From: Bacteroidales bacterium
GTDB taxonomy: Bacteria; Bacteroidota; Bacteroidia; Bacteroidales; GCA-2711565
Assembly (NCBI GenBank): GCA_029938505.1
Contig: JAOZUV010000055.1
Coordinates: 1 to 9,142 of the forward strand
Direction of reading: 5' to 3'
Length of the DNA stretch: 9,142 nucleotides
Each line of letters begins with the position of its first letter. The stretch's first letter is position 1. Under the pieces are notes generated by a model. That model was given only the letters and a program-made list of their open reading frames with translations, was not told the DNA's origin and ran no database searches. Positions 1 to 6,831 of this stretch are shown here, piece by piece. The position numbers and the translations under genes are program-made.

Positions 1-434
1 TGAAAAAATTCCAGTATCCTGTGGATGCTTGGGGTGTTGATTTTCAGTCGGAACACGAACGTTTTCTTGTTGAAAAACATTTCAAAAAACCAGTTATCAT
101 CATTGATTATCCAAAGGAAATCAAAGCTTTTTATATGAAGCAAAATGAGGATGGGAAAACTGTGAGAGGAATGGATGTTTTATTTCCACAAATTGGTGAA
201 ATTATTGGTGGATCACAGCGTGAAGAAAACTATGATAAATTGTATTCTAGGATCAAGGAAATGAATATTCCTGAAGAAGAATTGTGGTGGTTTCTGGAAA
301 CTCGAAAATTTGGAACTGTTGAACATGCTGGTTATGGATTAGGCTTTGAGCGATTAATGCTATTTATTACTGGTATGGGAAATATTAGAGACGTCATTCC
401 ATTCCCTCGTGCACCACAAACAGCAGAGTTTTAA
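1..434 (+). CDS. asnS: Asparaginyl-tRNA synthetase, C-terminal part (5' end outside window)
   Basis: Class II aminoacyl-tRNA synthetase that charges tRNA-Asn with asparagine in the cytoplasm. The frame is open from base 3, so the gene enters from the left and only the last 143 residues are seen; the GTG at 21 is an internal valine codon, not a start. Visible family signatures are [20 protein letters not shown], the [11 protein letters not shown] block with the conserved arginine of the catalytic core, the [16 protein letters not shown] block, and the class II motif 3 arginine in GLGFERL. The end [17 protein letters not shown] corresponds to the normal C-terminus of bacterial AsnRS, so the 3' end is intact. 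AspRS and LysRS share the fold, but the GGSQRE and PFPR blocks point to AsnRS. No terminator hairpin follows, so transcription may continue into rpoN 71 bases downstream. Confidence 0.96.
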   Translation, partial: KKFQYPVDAWGVDFQSEHERFLVEKHFKKPVIIIDYPKEIKAFYMKQNEDGKTVRGMDVLFPQIGEIIGGSQREENYDKLYSRIKEMNIPEEELWWFLETRKFGTVEHAGYGLGFERLMLFITGMGNIRDVIPFPRAPQTAEF

Positions 435-505
435 TTTTTTTCATTTAATCTAAATATCGTATATTAGTTGAAAGTGAAAACGTAAGTATTAAAACTTGAT
501 TTCAA

Positions 506-1969
506 ATGTTAAATCAGCGACTGCAACAAAAACTTTTACAAAAATTATCTCCGCAGCAGATATTGTTGATGAAGTTATTGCAGATCCCTTCTGTAGCAAT
601 TGAACAAAGAATTAAACAAGAAATTGAAGAAAACCCAGCTTTAGATGATTCTCCCGACACAGAAGATTTGGAGGATGATTATGAAAAAGAGGAAGATTTT
701 GATGCTGAAATAGCTGAAGAAACTACCAATAAAGATGATGAATTTGATTTGGCAGATTATATGGATGATGATGATGCACCATCATATAAGCTCTCTTCAA
801 ATAATTATAGTTCAGACGATGAACGTAAAGAAATCCCTTTTGTAAGTGGTTTAAGCTTCCATGATTTTTTGATCTCCCAGTTGGGTTTACGACAATTAAA
901 TGATAATAAATACGATATTGCTTTAACTATTATTGGAAACTTAGATGATTCTGGTTATTTGCAACGTAATATTGATGCCATGATTGACGATCTGGCTTTT
1001 ACGCAAAATATAACTACCAATCGCGAAGAAATTCTTTCTGTTTTGTCAGTCATTCAACAATTTGACCCTGCTGGTGTTGGAGCTCGAAATTTACAGGAAT
1101 GCTTATTAATTCAACTTCGAAAACAGGATGAAACAGATCCCGATATTAACTTGGCTATTTTAATTATTGATCGTTATTTTAATGAGTTCACTAAAAAGCA
1201 TTATGAGAAAATTATTAAGAAAGCGAATGTTGATGGGGCTGTCTTAAAGGCTGCTATTGATAAAATCTTAAAATTAAATCCGAAACCGGGAAACTCACTA
1301 AGCGAAACCACCAAAACCAATCACTATATTATGCCTGATTTTATTATTCAGAATAATACAGGGAGTTTGGAACTTAGTTTAAATTCGCGCAATGCACCTG
1401 AACTGCATCTTAGTCGAACCTATATGAATATGTTAGAGTCGTATGCTGAAGGTAAAAAAACCAAGCAGCAGAAGGATGCCTTCATGTTTGTGAAACAAAA
1501 AATTGATTCGGCTAAATGGTTTATTGATGCCATAAAACAGCGGCAAAATACGCTATATATTACTATGAATGCCATCATGATTTATCAACAGGAATATTTT
1601 CTTAGCGGAGATGAAACAAATCTTCGACCGATGATATTGAAAGATATAGCCGAGATTGTCCATCTTGATATTTCAACGATTTCGCGTGTGGCTAATAGCA
1701 AATATGTGCAAACACCTTTTGGAACATTTTTATTAAAAAGTTTCTTTTCTGAGTCGATGCAAACTGAAAGCGGAGAAGAGGTTTCAACACGTGAGATTAA
1801 AAAAATATTATCGGATTGTATAGATGCCGAAAACAAGGTAAAGCCTTTAACGGATGAACAGTTAACGGGTATTTTAAAAGAAAAGGGTTATTCTATTGCA
1901 CGCCGCACAGTTGCCAAATATCGTGAGCAACTGAGTATTCCTGTTGCTCGTTTGCGTAAAGAGCTTTAG
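506..1969 (+). CDS. rpoN: RNA polymerase sigma-54 factor
   Basis: Alternative sigma factor that directs RNA polymerase to -24/-12 promoters and needs an AAA+ enhancer-binding activator to open DNA. All regions are present in 487 residues, a normal length. Region I (about 1-46) has the glutamine- and leucine-rich activator-contact segment ending in EIEENPAL. Region II (about 47-90) is extremely acidic, 25 Asp/Glu in 44 residues. Region III holds the core-binding block FDPAGVGAR (186-194) and NPKPG (258-262). The helix-turn-helix lies near 373-410 (LRPMILKDIAEI, then STISR and KYVQTPFG). The RpoN box ARRTVAKYRE is at 465-474. The ATG at 506 begins the canonical N-terminus. No activator gene is in the window. 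It lies 26 bases before the PAP2-like gene and is probably cotranscribed with it. Confidence 0.97.
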   Translation: MLNQRLQQKLLQKLSPQQILLMKLLQIPSVAIEQRIKQEIEENPALDDSPDTEDLEDDYEKEEDFDAEIAEETTNKDDEFDLADYMDDDDAPSYKLSSNNYSSDDERKEIPFVSGLSFHDFLISQLGLRQLNDNKYDIALTIIGNLDDSGYLQRNIDAMIDDLAFTQNITTNREEILSVLSVIQQFDPAGVGARNLQECLLIQLRKQDETDPDINLAILIIDRYFNEFTKKHYEKIIKKANVDGAVLKAAIDKILKLNPKPGNSLSETTKTNHYIMPDFIIQNNTGSLELSLNSRNAPELHLSRTYMNMLESYAEGKKTKQQKDAFMFVKQKIDSAKWFIDAIKQRQNTLYITMNAIMIYQQEYFLSGDETNLRPMILKDIAEIVHLDISTISRVANSKYVQTPFGTFLLKSFFSESMQTESGEEVSTREIKKILSDCIDAENKVKPLTDEQLTGILKEKGYSIARRTVAKYREQLSIPVARLRKEL

Positions 1970-1995
1970 TTCGATCTAAAATCAAAAAAACATTA

Positions 1996-2607
1996 ATGGA
2001 AACTAAATTTGCAAAGCTGATTTCTTATATTTTTCATCCTTTATTAATACCAACTTATGCTTTTATAATGCTGTTTAGTCAGCGAGCATATTTTGCGATG
2101 ATACTACCTATACCTGCACGTTGGCGATTAATATTAATTGTTTTTATTATCACTTTTGTTTTACCAGTAATGTTAGTATTGCTGCTCAAAAGTTTGAAAC
2201 GGATTCAATCCTTACAAATGAATGATCGAAAAGATAGAAACATCCCTTATATTGTTACGGCATGGTTTTGTTTCATTCTTTACTTGGTGCTGAAAAACAC
2301 ACAGTTATCTCCTGTATTTAAATACTTTAGCCTCGGAGCAACTTTAATAATTGTATTTGCTTTTTTAGTGAATCTCAAATGGAAAATCAGCATTCATATG
2401 TTAGCCGTTGGTGGCTTAACAGGAATGTTTTTAGGTCTCACATTAATGAAAATTATTACAGACCCTATGTATTTTGTTTGCTTAATTTTGTCTGCTGGAC
2501 TAATTGGTTTTGCTCGTTTAAAATTAAAGGCTCACACCCCAGCACAAATTTATACCGGATTCCTTTCCGGGATGGTGCTAATGATGATACTTGCTTTTTA
2601 TTTTTAA
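1996..2607 (+). CDS. PAP2-like integral membrane protein with degenerate catalytic motifs
   Basis: A 203-residue, very hydrophobic protein with about six membrane segments (roughly 10-30, 44-64, 86-100, 108-126, 132-150, 157-173, plus a C-terminal helix 184-203). Three short polar patches sit in the order and spacing of the PAP2 (type 2 phosphatidic acid phosphatase) motifs. DRKDRNIP at 77-84 resembles motif C1 (KxxxxxxRP). Ser132-Ile-His134 lies where C2 (PSGH) is expected. Arg174-x5-His180-x3-Gln184 reproduces the spacing of C3 (SRxxxxxHxxxD), with Ser changed to Ala and the charge-relay Asp changed to Gln. Known PAP2 enzymes dephosphorylate lipid phosphates or undecaprenyl pyrophosphate at the inner membrane. 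Whether this one is active is unclear because of the substitutions. It follows rpoN by 26 bases. The fold assignment is inference from motif spacing; otherwise it would be called a conserved membrane protein of unknown function. Confidence 0.72.
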   Translation: METKFAKLISYIFHPLLIPTYAFIMLFSQRAYFAMILPIPARWRLILIVFIITFVLPVMLVLLLKSLKRIQSLQMNDRKDRNIPYIVTAWFCFILYLVLKNTQLSPVFKYFSLGATLIIVFAFLVNLKWKISIHMLAVGGLTGMFLGLTLMKIITDPMYFVCLILSAGLIGFARLKLKAHTPAQIYTGFLSGMVLMMILAFYF

Positions 2608-2609
2608 GA

Positions 2610-3284
2610 TTAAAAAGGGTTAAGGGTTATACCAACTGAAATTGGATAAAGTTCTGGGCCATTTGCTTCGCTAAACATTTTTGTTAGTGAATATGACATA
2701 TATAAATTAGCAAAGCCGTAACCAATTCGTAGTGTTGGTGCAAATCTAATTTTTTCGATAAATTGAACATCTTTATTTTTAACAGTCACCTCAAAACCTG
2801 ATTCGTTAAATTCTTGTCCTTTATAAGTAGTGTGACTATCTAGTCGAAAACCAACTTTAGCTCCAATTGCTAAACGAAAATTTGATTTAGATTTATATCT
2901 TAACTCACCCATAAAATCAAGATAGCTTACCACGAATTTACTTTTACTATACTCAATGGCTTCATCAATGGGCGTAAAAGTGATAGGGGGTAAATTTACA
3001 TCCTCTATATAAGTATTTGTAACCATTTTATGGGTAGTAATACCACCTCCTAAAGCAAGTCTAAATTTGCCATCCTTTTTCCAAATGAATTGTTCGTACA
3101 TAGCATAAAAGCTATTACCTAAACTAATGCCATTCGTTTTCATTCCATCAGGTGTGCCTTGCCAGATATCATAAAAAATATCTACGCTAAAATTTACTTT
3201 TTTATCTTGATCTAGAACCTCATCTTGGGCAAAGATACTGCCTGTAAAAATTACTAGTATAGCTGTAATGAATAACTTTCTCAT
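2610..3284 (-). CDS. Small outer-membrane beta-barrel protein of unknown function
   Basis: Predicted 224-residue exported protein. It begins MRKLFITAILVIFTGSIFAQ, a Sec signal peptide with likely cleavage after AQ or within FAQ-DE, a form common in Bacteroidota. The mature part has alternating hydrophobic and polar residues with many aromatic positions (for example LALGGGI, FRLAIGAKVGFRL, LRIGYGFANLYMSYSL) and ends in phenylalanine (ISVGITLNPF), as expected of a protein inserted into the outer membrane as a barrel. An in-frame TTG at 3305 could extend it by seven residues, but that codon lies in the -7 promoter box and would spoil the signal peptide, so the ATG at 3284 is preferred. It converges with the PAP2-like gene, with 2 bases between the stop codons. 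No specific substrate or role can be read from the sequence. Confidence 0.85.
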   Translation of the reverse strand: MRKLFITAILVIFTGSIFAQDEVLDQDKKVNFSVDIFYDIWQGTPDGMKTNGISLGNSFYAMYEQFIWKKDGKFRLALGGGITTHKMVTNTYIEDVNLPPITFTPIDEAIEYSKSKFVVSYLDFMGELRYKSKSNFRLAIGAKVGFRLDSHTTYKGQEFNESGFEVTVKNKDVQFIEKIRFAPTLRIGYGFANLYMSYSLTKMFSEANGPELYPISVGITLNPF

Positions 3285-3302
3285 GTATTTTAATTTAGAT
3301 TG

Positions 3303-3310
3303 CAAATATA
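3303..3310 (-). promoter_or_regulatory. Bacteroidota-type -7 promoter box (TATATTTG) for the barrel protein
   Basis: Read on the minus strand the bases are TATATTTG followed by CA, an exact match to the TAnnTTTG -7 consensus of Bacteroidota primary sigma factors. A TTTTG that could act as the -33 element lies at 3328-3332, with a 17-base spacer from TTTG. Transcription would start near 3297, giving a leader of about a dozen bases before the ATG at 3284. This placement supports choosing that ATG. Confidence 0.6.
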
Positions 3311-3438
3311 CAATTTTTAAGTCTTAACAAAACTTGATGTTTAATTATAAAATTAACGCAATTTACGGAATTATATTTCTGTGTTTGATGAGCTTAACTT
3401 TTATTAACATAAAAATGCGCATGATAAAAATATCAAAT

Positions 3439-3475
3439 AAAAAACGGAAAATCATTTAATAATGATTTTCCGTTT
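3439..3475 (-). terminator. Intrinsic terminator of the CAU tRNA
   Basis: Perfect 15-bp inverted repeat (3442-3456 with 3461-3475, loop TAAT). On the minus strand it is followed by a run of six T (3444-3439, partly inside the stem base). It begins 7 bases after the 3' end of the tRNA, so it is well placed to end that short transcript. Confidence 0.85.
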
Positions 3476-3482
3476 ATGCCCG

Positions 3483-3556
3483 TGGGCCCACCTGGACTCG
3501 AACCAGGGACCAATTGATTATGAGTCAACTACTCTAACCAACTGAGCTATAGGCCC
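3483..3556 (-). tRNA. tRNA with anticodon CAU, probably tRNA-Ile2 (lysidine-modified, reads AUA)
   Basis: 74-nt cloverleaf on the minus strand. The acceptor stem is GGGCCTA with TGGGCCC, the D arm is GCTC...GAGT, the anticodon loop is CTCATAA with CAT at 34-36, the T arm is CCTGG-TTCGAGT-CCAGG, and the discriminator is A. CCA is not encoded. It is not the initiator, because pair 1-72 is a normal G-C and the anticodon stem lacks the three G-C pairs. The C4-G69 and C5-G68 pairs are those that TilS recognises in tRNA-Ile2 of E. coli, whereas elongator tRNA-Met there has U4-A69 and A5-U68. That favours tRNA-Ile2 over elongator Met. The tRNA itself is certain; its Ile identity is an inference. Confidence 0.93.
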
Positions 3557-3598
3557 CGAATTAAAAAAGCATGAAACTTTTTTTATTCAAAGTGGATG

Positions 3599-3606
3599 CA
3601 AATTTA
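3599..3606 (-). promoter_or_regulatory. Probable -7 promoter box (TAAATTTG) of the CAU tRNA
   Basis: Minus-strand TAAATTTG followed by CA matches TAnnTTTG and lies 42 bases upstream of the tRNA 5' end. No convincing TTG at -33 spacing was found, so the call rests on the -7 box and its position. Confidence 0.45.
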
Positions 3607-3649
3607 TATAAATTTACCAAGAATTATGAATTTTTTTTAAAATATTTTA

Positions 3650-4303
3650 ATGACATTGATTAGGAATATAATTTTTGATTTTGGAGGAGTAATTTATGAT
3701 ATTGATTTTCAACGATCAATTGATGAATTTCAGAAGCTTGGGGTGGATAATTTTGATCAGCTATATTCAAAGGCTATTCAGGATAAGCTTTTTGAAAATT
3801 TAGAAACTGATTTATGTACTCCTAAAGATTTTTTAATAGAACTTGGAAGTTATTTTAAATCAGATGTGAGCGAAACACAGATTAAAGCTGCTTGGAATGC
3901 TTTATTAATAGGATATAGAAAGGAACGCTTGCAAATGCTTAAAAATATTAGCCAATTTTATAATATTTATTTATTGAGCAATACTAATCGTTTTCATTAT
4001 GCAGTATATATCGAAGAATTTAAAGAAATTACAGGTTTAAAATCGTTTAATGAATTATTTAAAAAAACGTATCTTTCCTTTAATATCAAATCTCGTAAGC
4101 CTGATTTAGAGCCCTATTTGTATGTTTTAAATGATGCTGAAATTGCGGCTCATGAAACATTGTTTATTGATGATTCTTCACAGAACATGAAATCGGCGAA
4201 GGATTTAGGCATTCATACTTATTTCCTTGACCTATCAAAAGGTGAGGATGTACTGGATTTATTTGTTGGGAATCAACTTAAAGAGGGTATAATTAAAACT
4301 TAG
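3650..4303 (+). CDS. HAD-superfamily phosphatase (subfamily IA, YihX-like)
   Basis: A 217-residue cytoplasmic haloacid-dehalogenase-type hydrolase. Motif I is FDFGGVIYDID, with Asp10 as nucleophile. The +2 position, usually Asp, is Gly12, as in the DLGNV motif of E. coli YihX (alpha-D-glucose-1-phosphatase). Motif II is LLSNTN with Ser110. Motif III is Lys150 in SRKPD. Motif IV is FIDDSSQN with Asp174 and Asp175, the Mg2+ ligands. A helical cap (about 18-90) follows motif I, as expected for subfamily IA. The substrate is most likely a small phosphorylated sugar or metabolite, but it cannot be fixed from sequence. The ATG at 3650 leaves only nine residues before the nucleophile, which is typical. 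The stop codon overlaps the end of the convergent dihydrouridine synthase gene by 4 bases. Confidence 0.9.
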   Translation: MTLIRNIIFDFGGVIYDIDFQRSIDEFQKLGVDNFDQLYSKAIQDKLFENLETDLCTPKDFLIELGSYFKSDVSETQIKAAWNALLIGYRKERLQMLKNISQFYNIYLLSNTNRFHYAVYIEEFKEITGLKSFNELFKKTYLSFNIKSRKPDLEPYLYVLNDAEIAAHETLFIDDSSQNMKSAKDLGIHTYFLDLSKGEDVLDLFVGNQLKEGIIKT

Positions 4304-5295
4304 TTTATAGGTTCTTCGTTTGCAAACTTTTCTCCAACCTCTTTAAGTACATTTAATATTTCCTCTTTATTTTCGAGGCTAACTAATTGCATCCTATATG
4401 GCTTGAAATTTCTGTACCCTTTAAAATAATCAGCATAGTGTTTACGCATTTCAAGTATGCCAGTACGTTCACCTTTCCATTCAACAGATTTTTCAAAATG
4501 AATTTTACAAATTTCTACCCTTTCATGAATGTCTGGTCTATGAATAATATTTCCAGTCTTTAAGTATTCTTTTATTTCCTTAAATAACCATGGATTTCCA
4601 TAAGCTCCACGTCCAATCATAAGTCCATCTACACCAAAAGTATCTTTAAAATGTTTGGCAGTATGGATGTCAACAACATCACCATTCCCAAATATGGGGA
4701 TAAACATTCTAGGATTGTTTTTAACTTCGCCAATTAGTTTCCAATCTGCTTTATCTCTGGGTTTCATGGTTCTTGTTCGCCCATGAATAGTCAATGCTTT
4801 GATGCCAACATCCTGAATCCTCTCAGCAATATCTACAATTTCTTGATGATTGTTATCGTAACCGAGCCGAGTTTTAACAGTGACTGGTAATTTGGTTGCT
4901 TTCACAACAGCCTCAGTCATTTTAACCATTTTTGGGATGTCGTTTAGGATGCCTGAACCAGCTCCTTTCGAAGCAACTTTTTTTACAGGACAACCATAAT
5001 TTATATCGATAATATCTGGATTGGCTTGTTCAGCATATTGCGCTGCCTTTACCATTGATTCAATATTATGGCCAAATATTTGTATCCCAATAGGGCGTTC
5101 AAACTCAGTAAAATCAAGTTTTTTTACACTTTTGGCAGCGTCACGTATTAGTCCTTCTGAAGAAATAAATTCGGTATACATCATATCAGCACCCATCATT
5201 TTACACACATACCTAAATGGTGGGTCTGAAACATCCTCCATGGGTGCTAATAATATTGGGAATTCGCCGAGTTCTATTTGATCTATCTTTATCAC
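4300..5295 (-). CDS. dusB: tRNA-dihydrouridine synthase, DusB/NifR3-like
   Basis: FMN-dependent enzyme that uses NADPH to reduce specific D-loop uridines of tRNA to dihydrouridine. The 331 residues give a TIM barrel (about 10-240) with the family signature LLAPMEDVSDPPFR near the start, the catalytic Cys102 in DINYGCPVKKV, Lys141 and Arg143 in VTVKTRLGYD, and His171 in TIHGRTR. The FMN phosphate loops are IFGNGDV and GLMIGRGAYGNPWLF, followed by the C-terminal helical tRNA-binding domain. It starts with GTG at 5295: translation from there gives MIKIDQIEL, the normal beta-strand lead-in, and no in-frame ATG exists close upstream. Assignment to the DusB class rather than DusA or DusC is by overall resemblance to NifR3. 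It is divergent from the CPBP protease, 56 bases away. Confidence 0.93.
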   Translation of the reverse strand: MIKIDQIELGEFPILLAPMEDVSDPPFRYVCKMMGADMMYTEFISSEGLIRDAAKSVKKLDFTEFERPIGIQIFGHNIESMVKAAQYAEQANPDIIDINYGCPVKKVASKGAGSGILNDIPKMVKMTEAVVKATKLPVTVKTRLGYDNNHQEIVDIAERIQDVGIKALTIHGRTRTMKPRDKADWKLIGEVKNNPRMFIPIFGNGDVVDIHTAKHFKDTFGVDGLMIGRGAYGNPWLFKEIKEYLKTGNIIHRPDIHERVEICKIHFEKSVEWKGERTGILEMRKHYADYFKGYRNFKPYRMQLVSLENKEEILNVLKEVGEKFANEEPIN

Positions 5296-5315
5296 AATTT
5301 AATTTTTATGAACTG

Positions 5316-5323
5316 CAAAATTA
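5316..5323 (-). promoter_or_regulatory. Probable -7 promoter box (TAATTTTG) of the dihydrouridine synthase
   Basis: Minus-strand TAATTTTG followed by CA matches TAnnTTTG. It lies 20 bases upstream of the GTG start and so predicts a leader of about 15 bases. No good -33 TTG is present. The 56-base divergent gap must also hold the start signals of the CPBP gene, for which no clear box was found. Confidence 0.45.
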
Positions 5324-5351
5324 TTAATTTTACGCTTTAATTCATTCGTTT

Positions 5352-6290
5352 ATGGAAATGTTTCAGAAAGAACCCATTTTAGGCCGATCTTCAGCTTATA
5401 TTCAGGCCTTGAGTTTGTTGTTAATAATTGTTTTATCCCTACTGTTTGTTTATTTATTTGCTATGATTTTGGCTTTACCATTTTGGGGTAAAGATGTTTT
5501 GTTTATGCTGGATGGTGGTAAATTGGACTTATCCAGACCTGAGATCATTTCTTTTATGAAATATATTCAAACTGTAAGCCAGTTTGCAATATTTATTTTA
5601 CCGCCTGTATTATTTGCATTTTTAGTACACCGAAAAATATTTGATTATTTAAAGTTAAACCTTCGGTTTTCAATTGCACAATTATTTTTATCGATTCTTC
5701 TAATTTATGTAAGTCTACCATTTTTGAGTTGGATAGGTTCATTAAATCAACAGATGGTTTTACCTGAGTTTTTAGCAGGTGTTGAAAATTGGATGAAGAC
5801 TACTGAGGAATCCGCTTCTCAACAAATTATAGCTTTCTTAAATGTAAAAACATTTGGGGCTATACTCTTTAATTTTATAATGATTGCTCTTATCCCAGGT
5901 ATTGGTGAAGAATTGCTATTTAGGGGCGTTTTAATACGTCTTTTTAAAAAATGGTTTGGGAGTGTGCATGCTGCTGTTATTGTTTCTTCTCTCTTGTTTA
6001 GTGCATTGCATATGCAGTTCTATGGTTTCTTCCCACGTTTGGTGTTAGGTTTAATTTTGGCCTATACTTTTGTTTGGACATCTTCTTTATGGGTTCCAAT
6101 CATTATACATTTTCTTAATAATGCAACTATCCTATTGATTTATTATGTGAATAAAACCCCTGATATTTTGGATCAAGAAATTGAATCTATAGGTGCTTCA
6201 CAAAATATATTTGTGATAGTAATGAGTGCTGCTTTTTCTCTCATGTTCTTATATCTGATTTATCATCAAAGAAGAATCCCCGGAAACTAA
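5352..6290 (+). CDS. CPBP-family intramembrane metalloprotease (Abi/Rce1-like)
   Basis: A 312-residue inner-membrane protein with about eight hydrophobic segments. It carries the three CPBP (Rce1-type) motifs inside the membrane domain: Glu186-Glu187-x3-Arg191 in GEELLFRG, Phe216-x3-His220 in FSALHM, and His253-x3-Asn257 in IIHFLNN. All predicted metal-binding and catalytic residues are present, so it should be an active membrane protease. In eukaryotes Rce1 trims prenylated CAAX proteins. Bacterial relatives have diverse roles, including bacteriocin self-immunity and regulated proteolysis, and the target here is unknown. A long soluble loop (about 45-70) and a second (about 133-163) interrupt the N-terminal helices. 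The gene ends 58 bases before the end of the convergent exb operon, with a shared hairpin between. Confidence 0.92.
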   Translation: MEMFQKEPILGRSSAYIQALSLLLIIVLSLLFVYLFAMILALPFWGKDVLFMLDGGKLDLSRPEIISFMKYIQTVSQFAIFILPPVLFAFLVHRKIFDYLKLNLRFSIAQLFLSILLIYVSLPFLSWIGSLNQQMVLPEFLAGVENWMKTTEESASQQIIAFLNVKTFGAILFNFIMIALIPGIGEELLFRGVLIRLFKKWFGSVHAAVIVSSLLFSALHMQFYGFFPRLVLGLILAYTFVWTSSLWVPIIIHFLNNATILLIYYVNKTPDILDQEIESIGASQNIFVIVMSAAFSLMFLYLIYHQRRIPGN

Positions 6291-6296
6291 AGGCAT

Positions 6297-6328
6297 AAAA
6301 AAAGAGGATACAAATATGTATCCTCTTT
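6297..6328 (-). terminator. Terminator of the exb operon, possibly bidirectional
   Basis: An 11-bp inverted repeat (6301-6311 with 6318-6328, loop AAATAT). Read on the minus strand, the stem is followed by seven consecutive T (6303-6297), a good intrinsic terminator 20 bases past the exbD-2 stop. Read on the plus strand, the tail is a weaker T-rich stretch (CTCTTTCTAATTT), so it may also end the CPBP transcript, less efficiently. Confidence 0.8.
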
Positions 6329-6348
6329 CTAATTTATATGAATAATTG

Positions 6349-6816
6349 CTATAAATCCATTTTCTTTACCTCGGTACTTGAGTAATTAACTTTAAAAGCT
6401 CCAACTTGACGGAGTTCTTGTTTTATATCAGTAACAATACCCATTTTAGTATTTTTGTCAACTTTCAAAGAAGTAGTTAGTTGTTTTCTCTCGTTTTCAT
6501 TTCTTGATTCACGCTCTTTAGTAATAAACTCCTGTATTTCTTCAATCGTAGCAAAATGATCATTTAATTGAATACGAGAATTTGTGCCATATTTAGCTTG
6601 AAGAGGAGCTCCAACGTGAATATAACTTACCAACGATTTCTTTTCGAGCTTCACAACCTCAGTTGCAGTAGGCGGACTTACTTTAACGAATACGTCAGCT
6701 TGCTTCATGGTTGTTGTAACCATAAAGAAAAATAGAAGCATGAAAATAATATCTGGTAATGAAGATGTACTGATGGGTGGAAGTTCTTTCGACCCTTTTT
6801 GTTTAAATCTTGACAT
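6349..6816 (-). CDS. exbD: ExbD/TolR-family biopolymer transport protein (second copy)
   Basis: A 155-residue periplasm-facing stator protein of a proton-driven ExbB-ExbD motor. It has a short cytoplasmic N-terminus, one transmembrane helix (about 21-37) beginning SSLPDIIFMLLFFFMVTTTM with the proton-carrying Asp22, then the VKVSPPTATE linker and a periplasmic domain (about 60-150). That domain includes the VDKNTKMGIVTDIKQELRQVG block, which matches ExbD/TolR periplasmic folds. It is the last gene of the operon. Its ATG lies one base after the stop of the first exbD copy, and an AGGAGG ribosome site inside that copy's last codons precedes it by 8 bases, so translation is probably coupled. TolR is the alternative family name; with no tolB or pal nearby, the choice is open. 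Confidence 0.93.
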   Translation of the reverse strand: MSRFKQKGSKELPPISTSSLPDIIFMLLFFFMVTTTMKQADVFVKVSPPTATEVVKLEKKSLVSYIHVGAPLQAKYGTNSRIQLNDHFATIEEIQEFITKERESRNENERKQLTTSLKVDKNTKMGIVTDIKQELRQVGAFKVNYSSTEVKKMDL

Positions 6817-6831
6817 ATTATTTTCCTCCTA
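6817..6831 (-). promoter_or_regulatory. Strong Shine-Dalgarno site for exbD-2 inside exbD-1
   Basis: Minus-strand TAGGAGGAAAATAAT. AGGAGG (6830-6825) is a full anti-SD match, 8 bases before the ATG at 6816. It is part of the codons for the C-terminal Ile-Gly-Gly-Lys of exbD-1. Other starts in this window show only A/T-rich leaders, so this site stands out. Confidence 0.75.

Noticed and set aside
1585..1836. Open frame of 83 codons on the minus strand inside rpoN
   Set aside because: It is antisense to the conserved helix-turn-helix region of rpoN, has no family resemblance, and is explained by codon bias of the real gene.
2379..2639. Open frame of 86 codons overlapping the PAP2-like gene
   Set aside because: It is a frame-shifted shadow with odd composition (many Asn, Arg, Cys and Trp), while the main frame shows clear membrane helices and PAP2-like spacing.
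3285..3305. Longer start (TTG at 3305) for the barrel protein
   Set aside because: The TTG lies in the -7 box and adds seven charged or polar residues before a complete signal peptide beginning at the ATG at 3284.
3306..3438. Possible small gene or riboswitch between the barrel gene and the tRNA terminator
   Set aside because: The stretch is A/T-rich with frequent stops, and no hairpin set or coding pattern stands out beyond the promoter at its left edge.
3442..3475. Long inverted repeat considered as a mobile-element end or small RNA
   Set aside because: The T-run on the minus strand and the position 7 bases after the tRNA make an intrinsic terminator the simpler explanation.
5021..5281. 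Plus-strand open frame antisense to the dihydrouridine synthase
   Set aside because: It covers the conserved N-terminal barrel of the synthase; no start signal or domain supports it.
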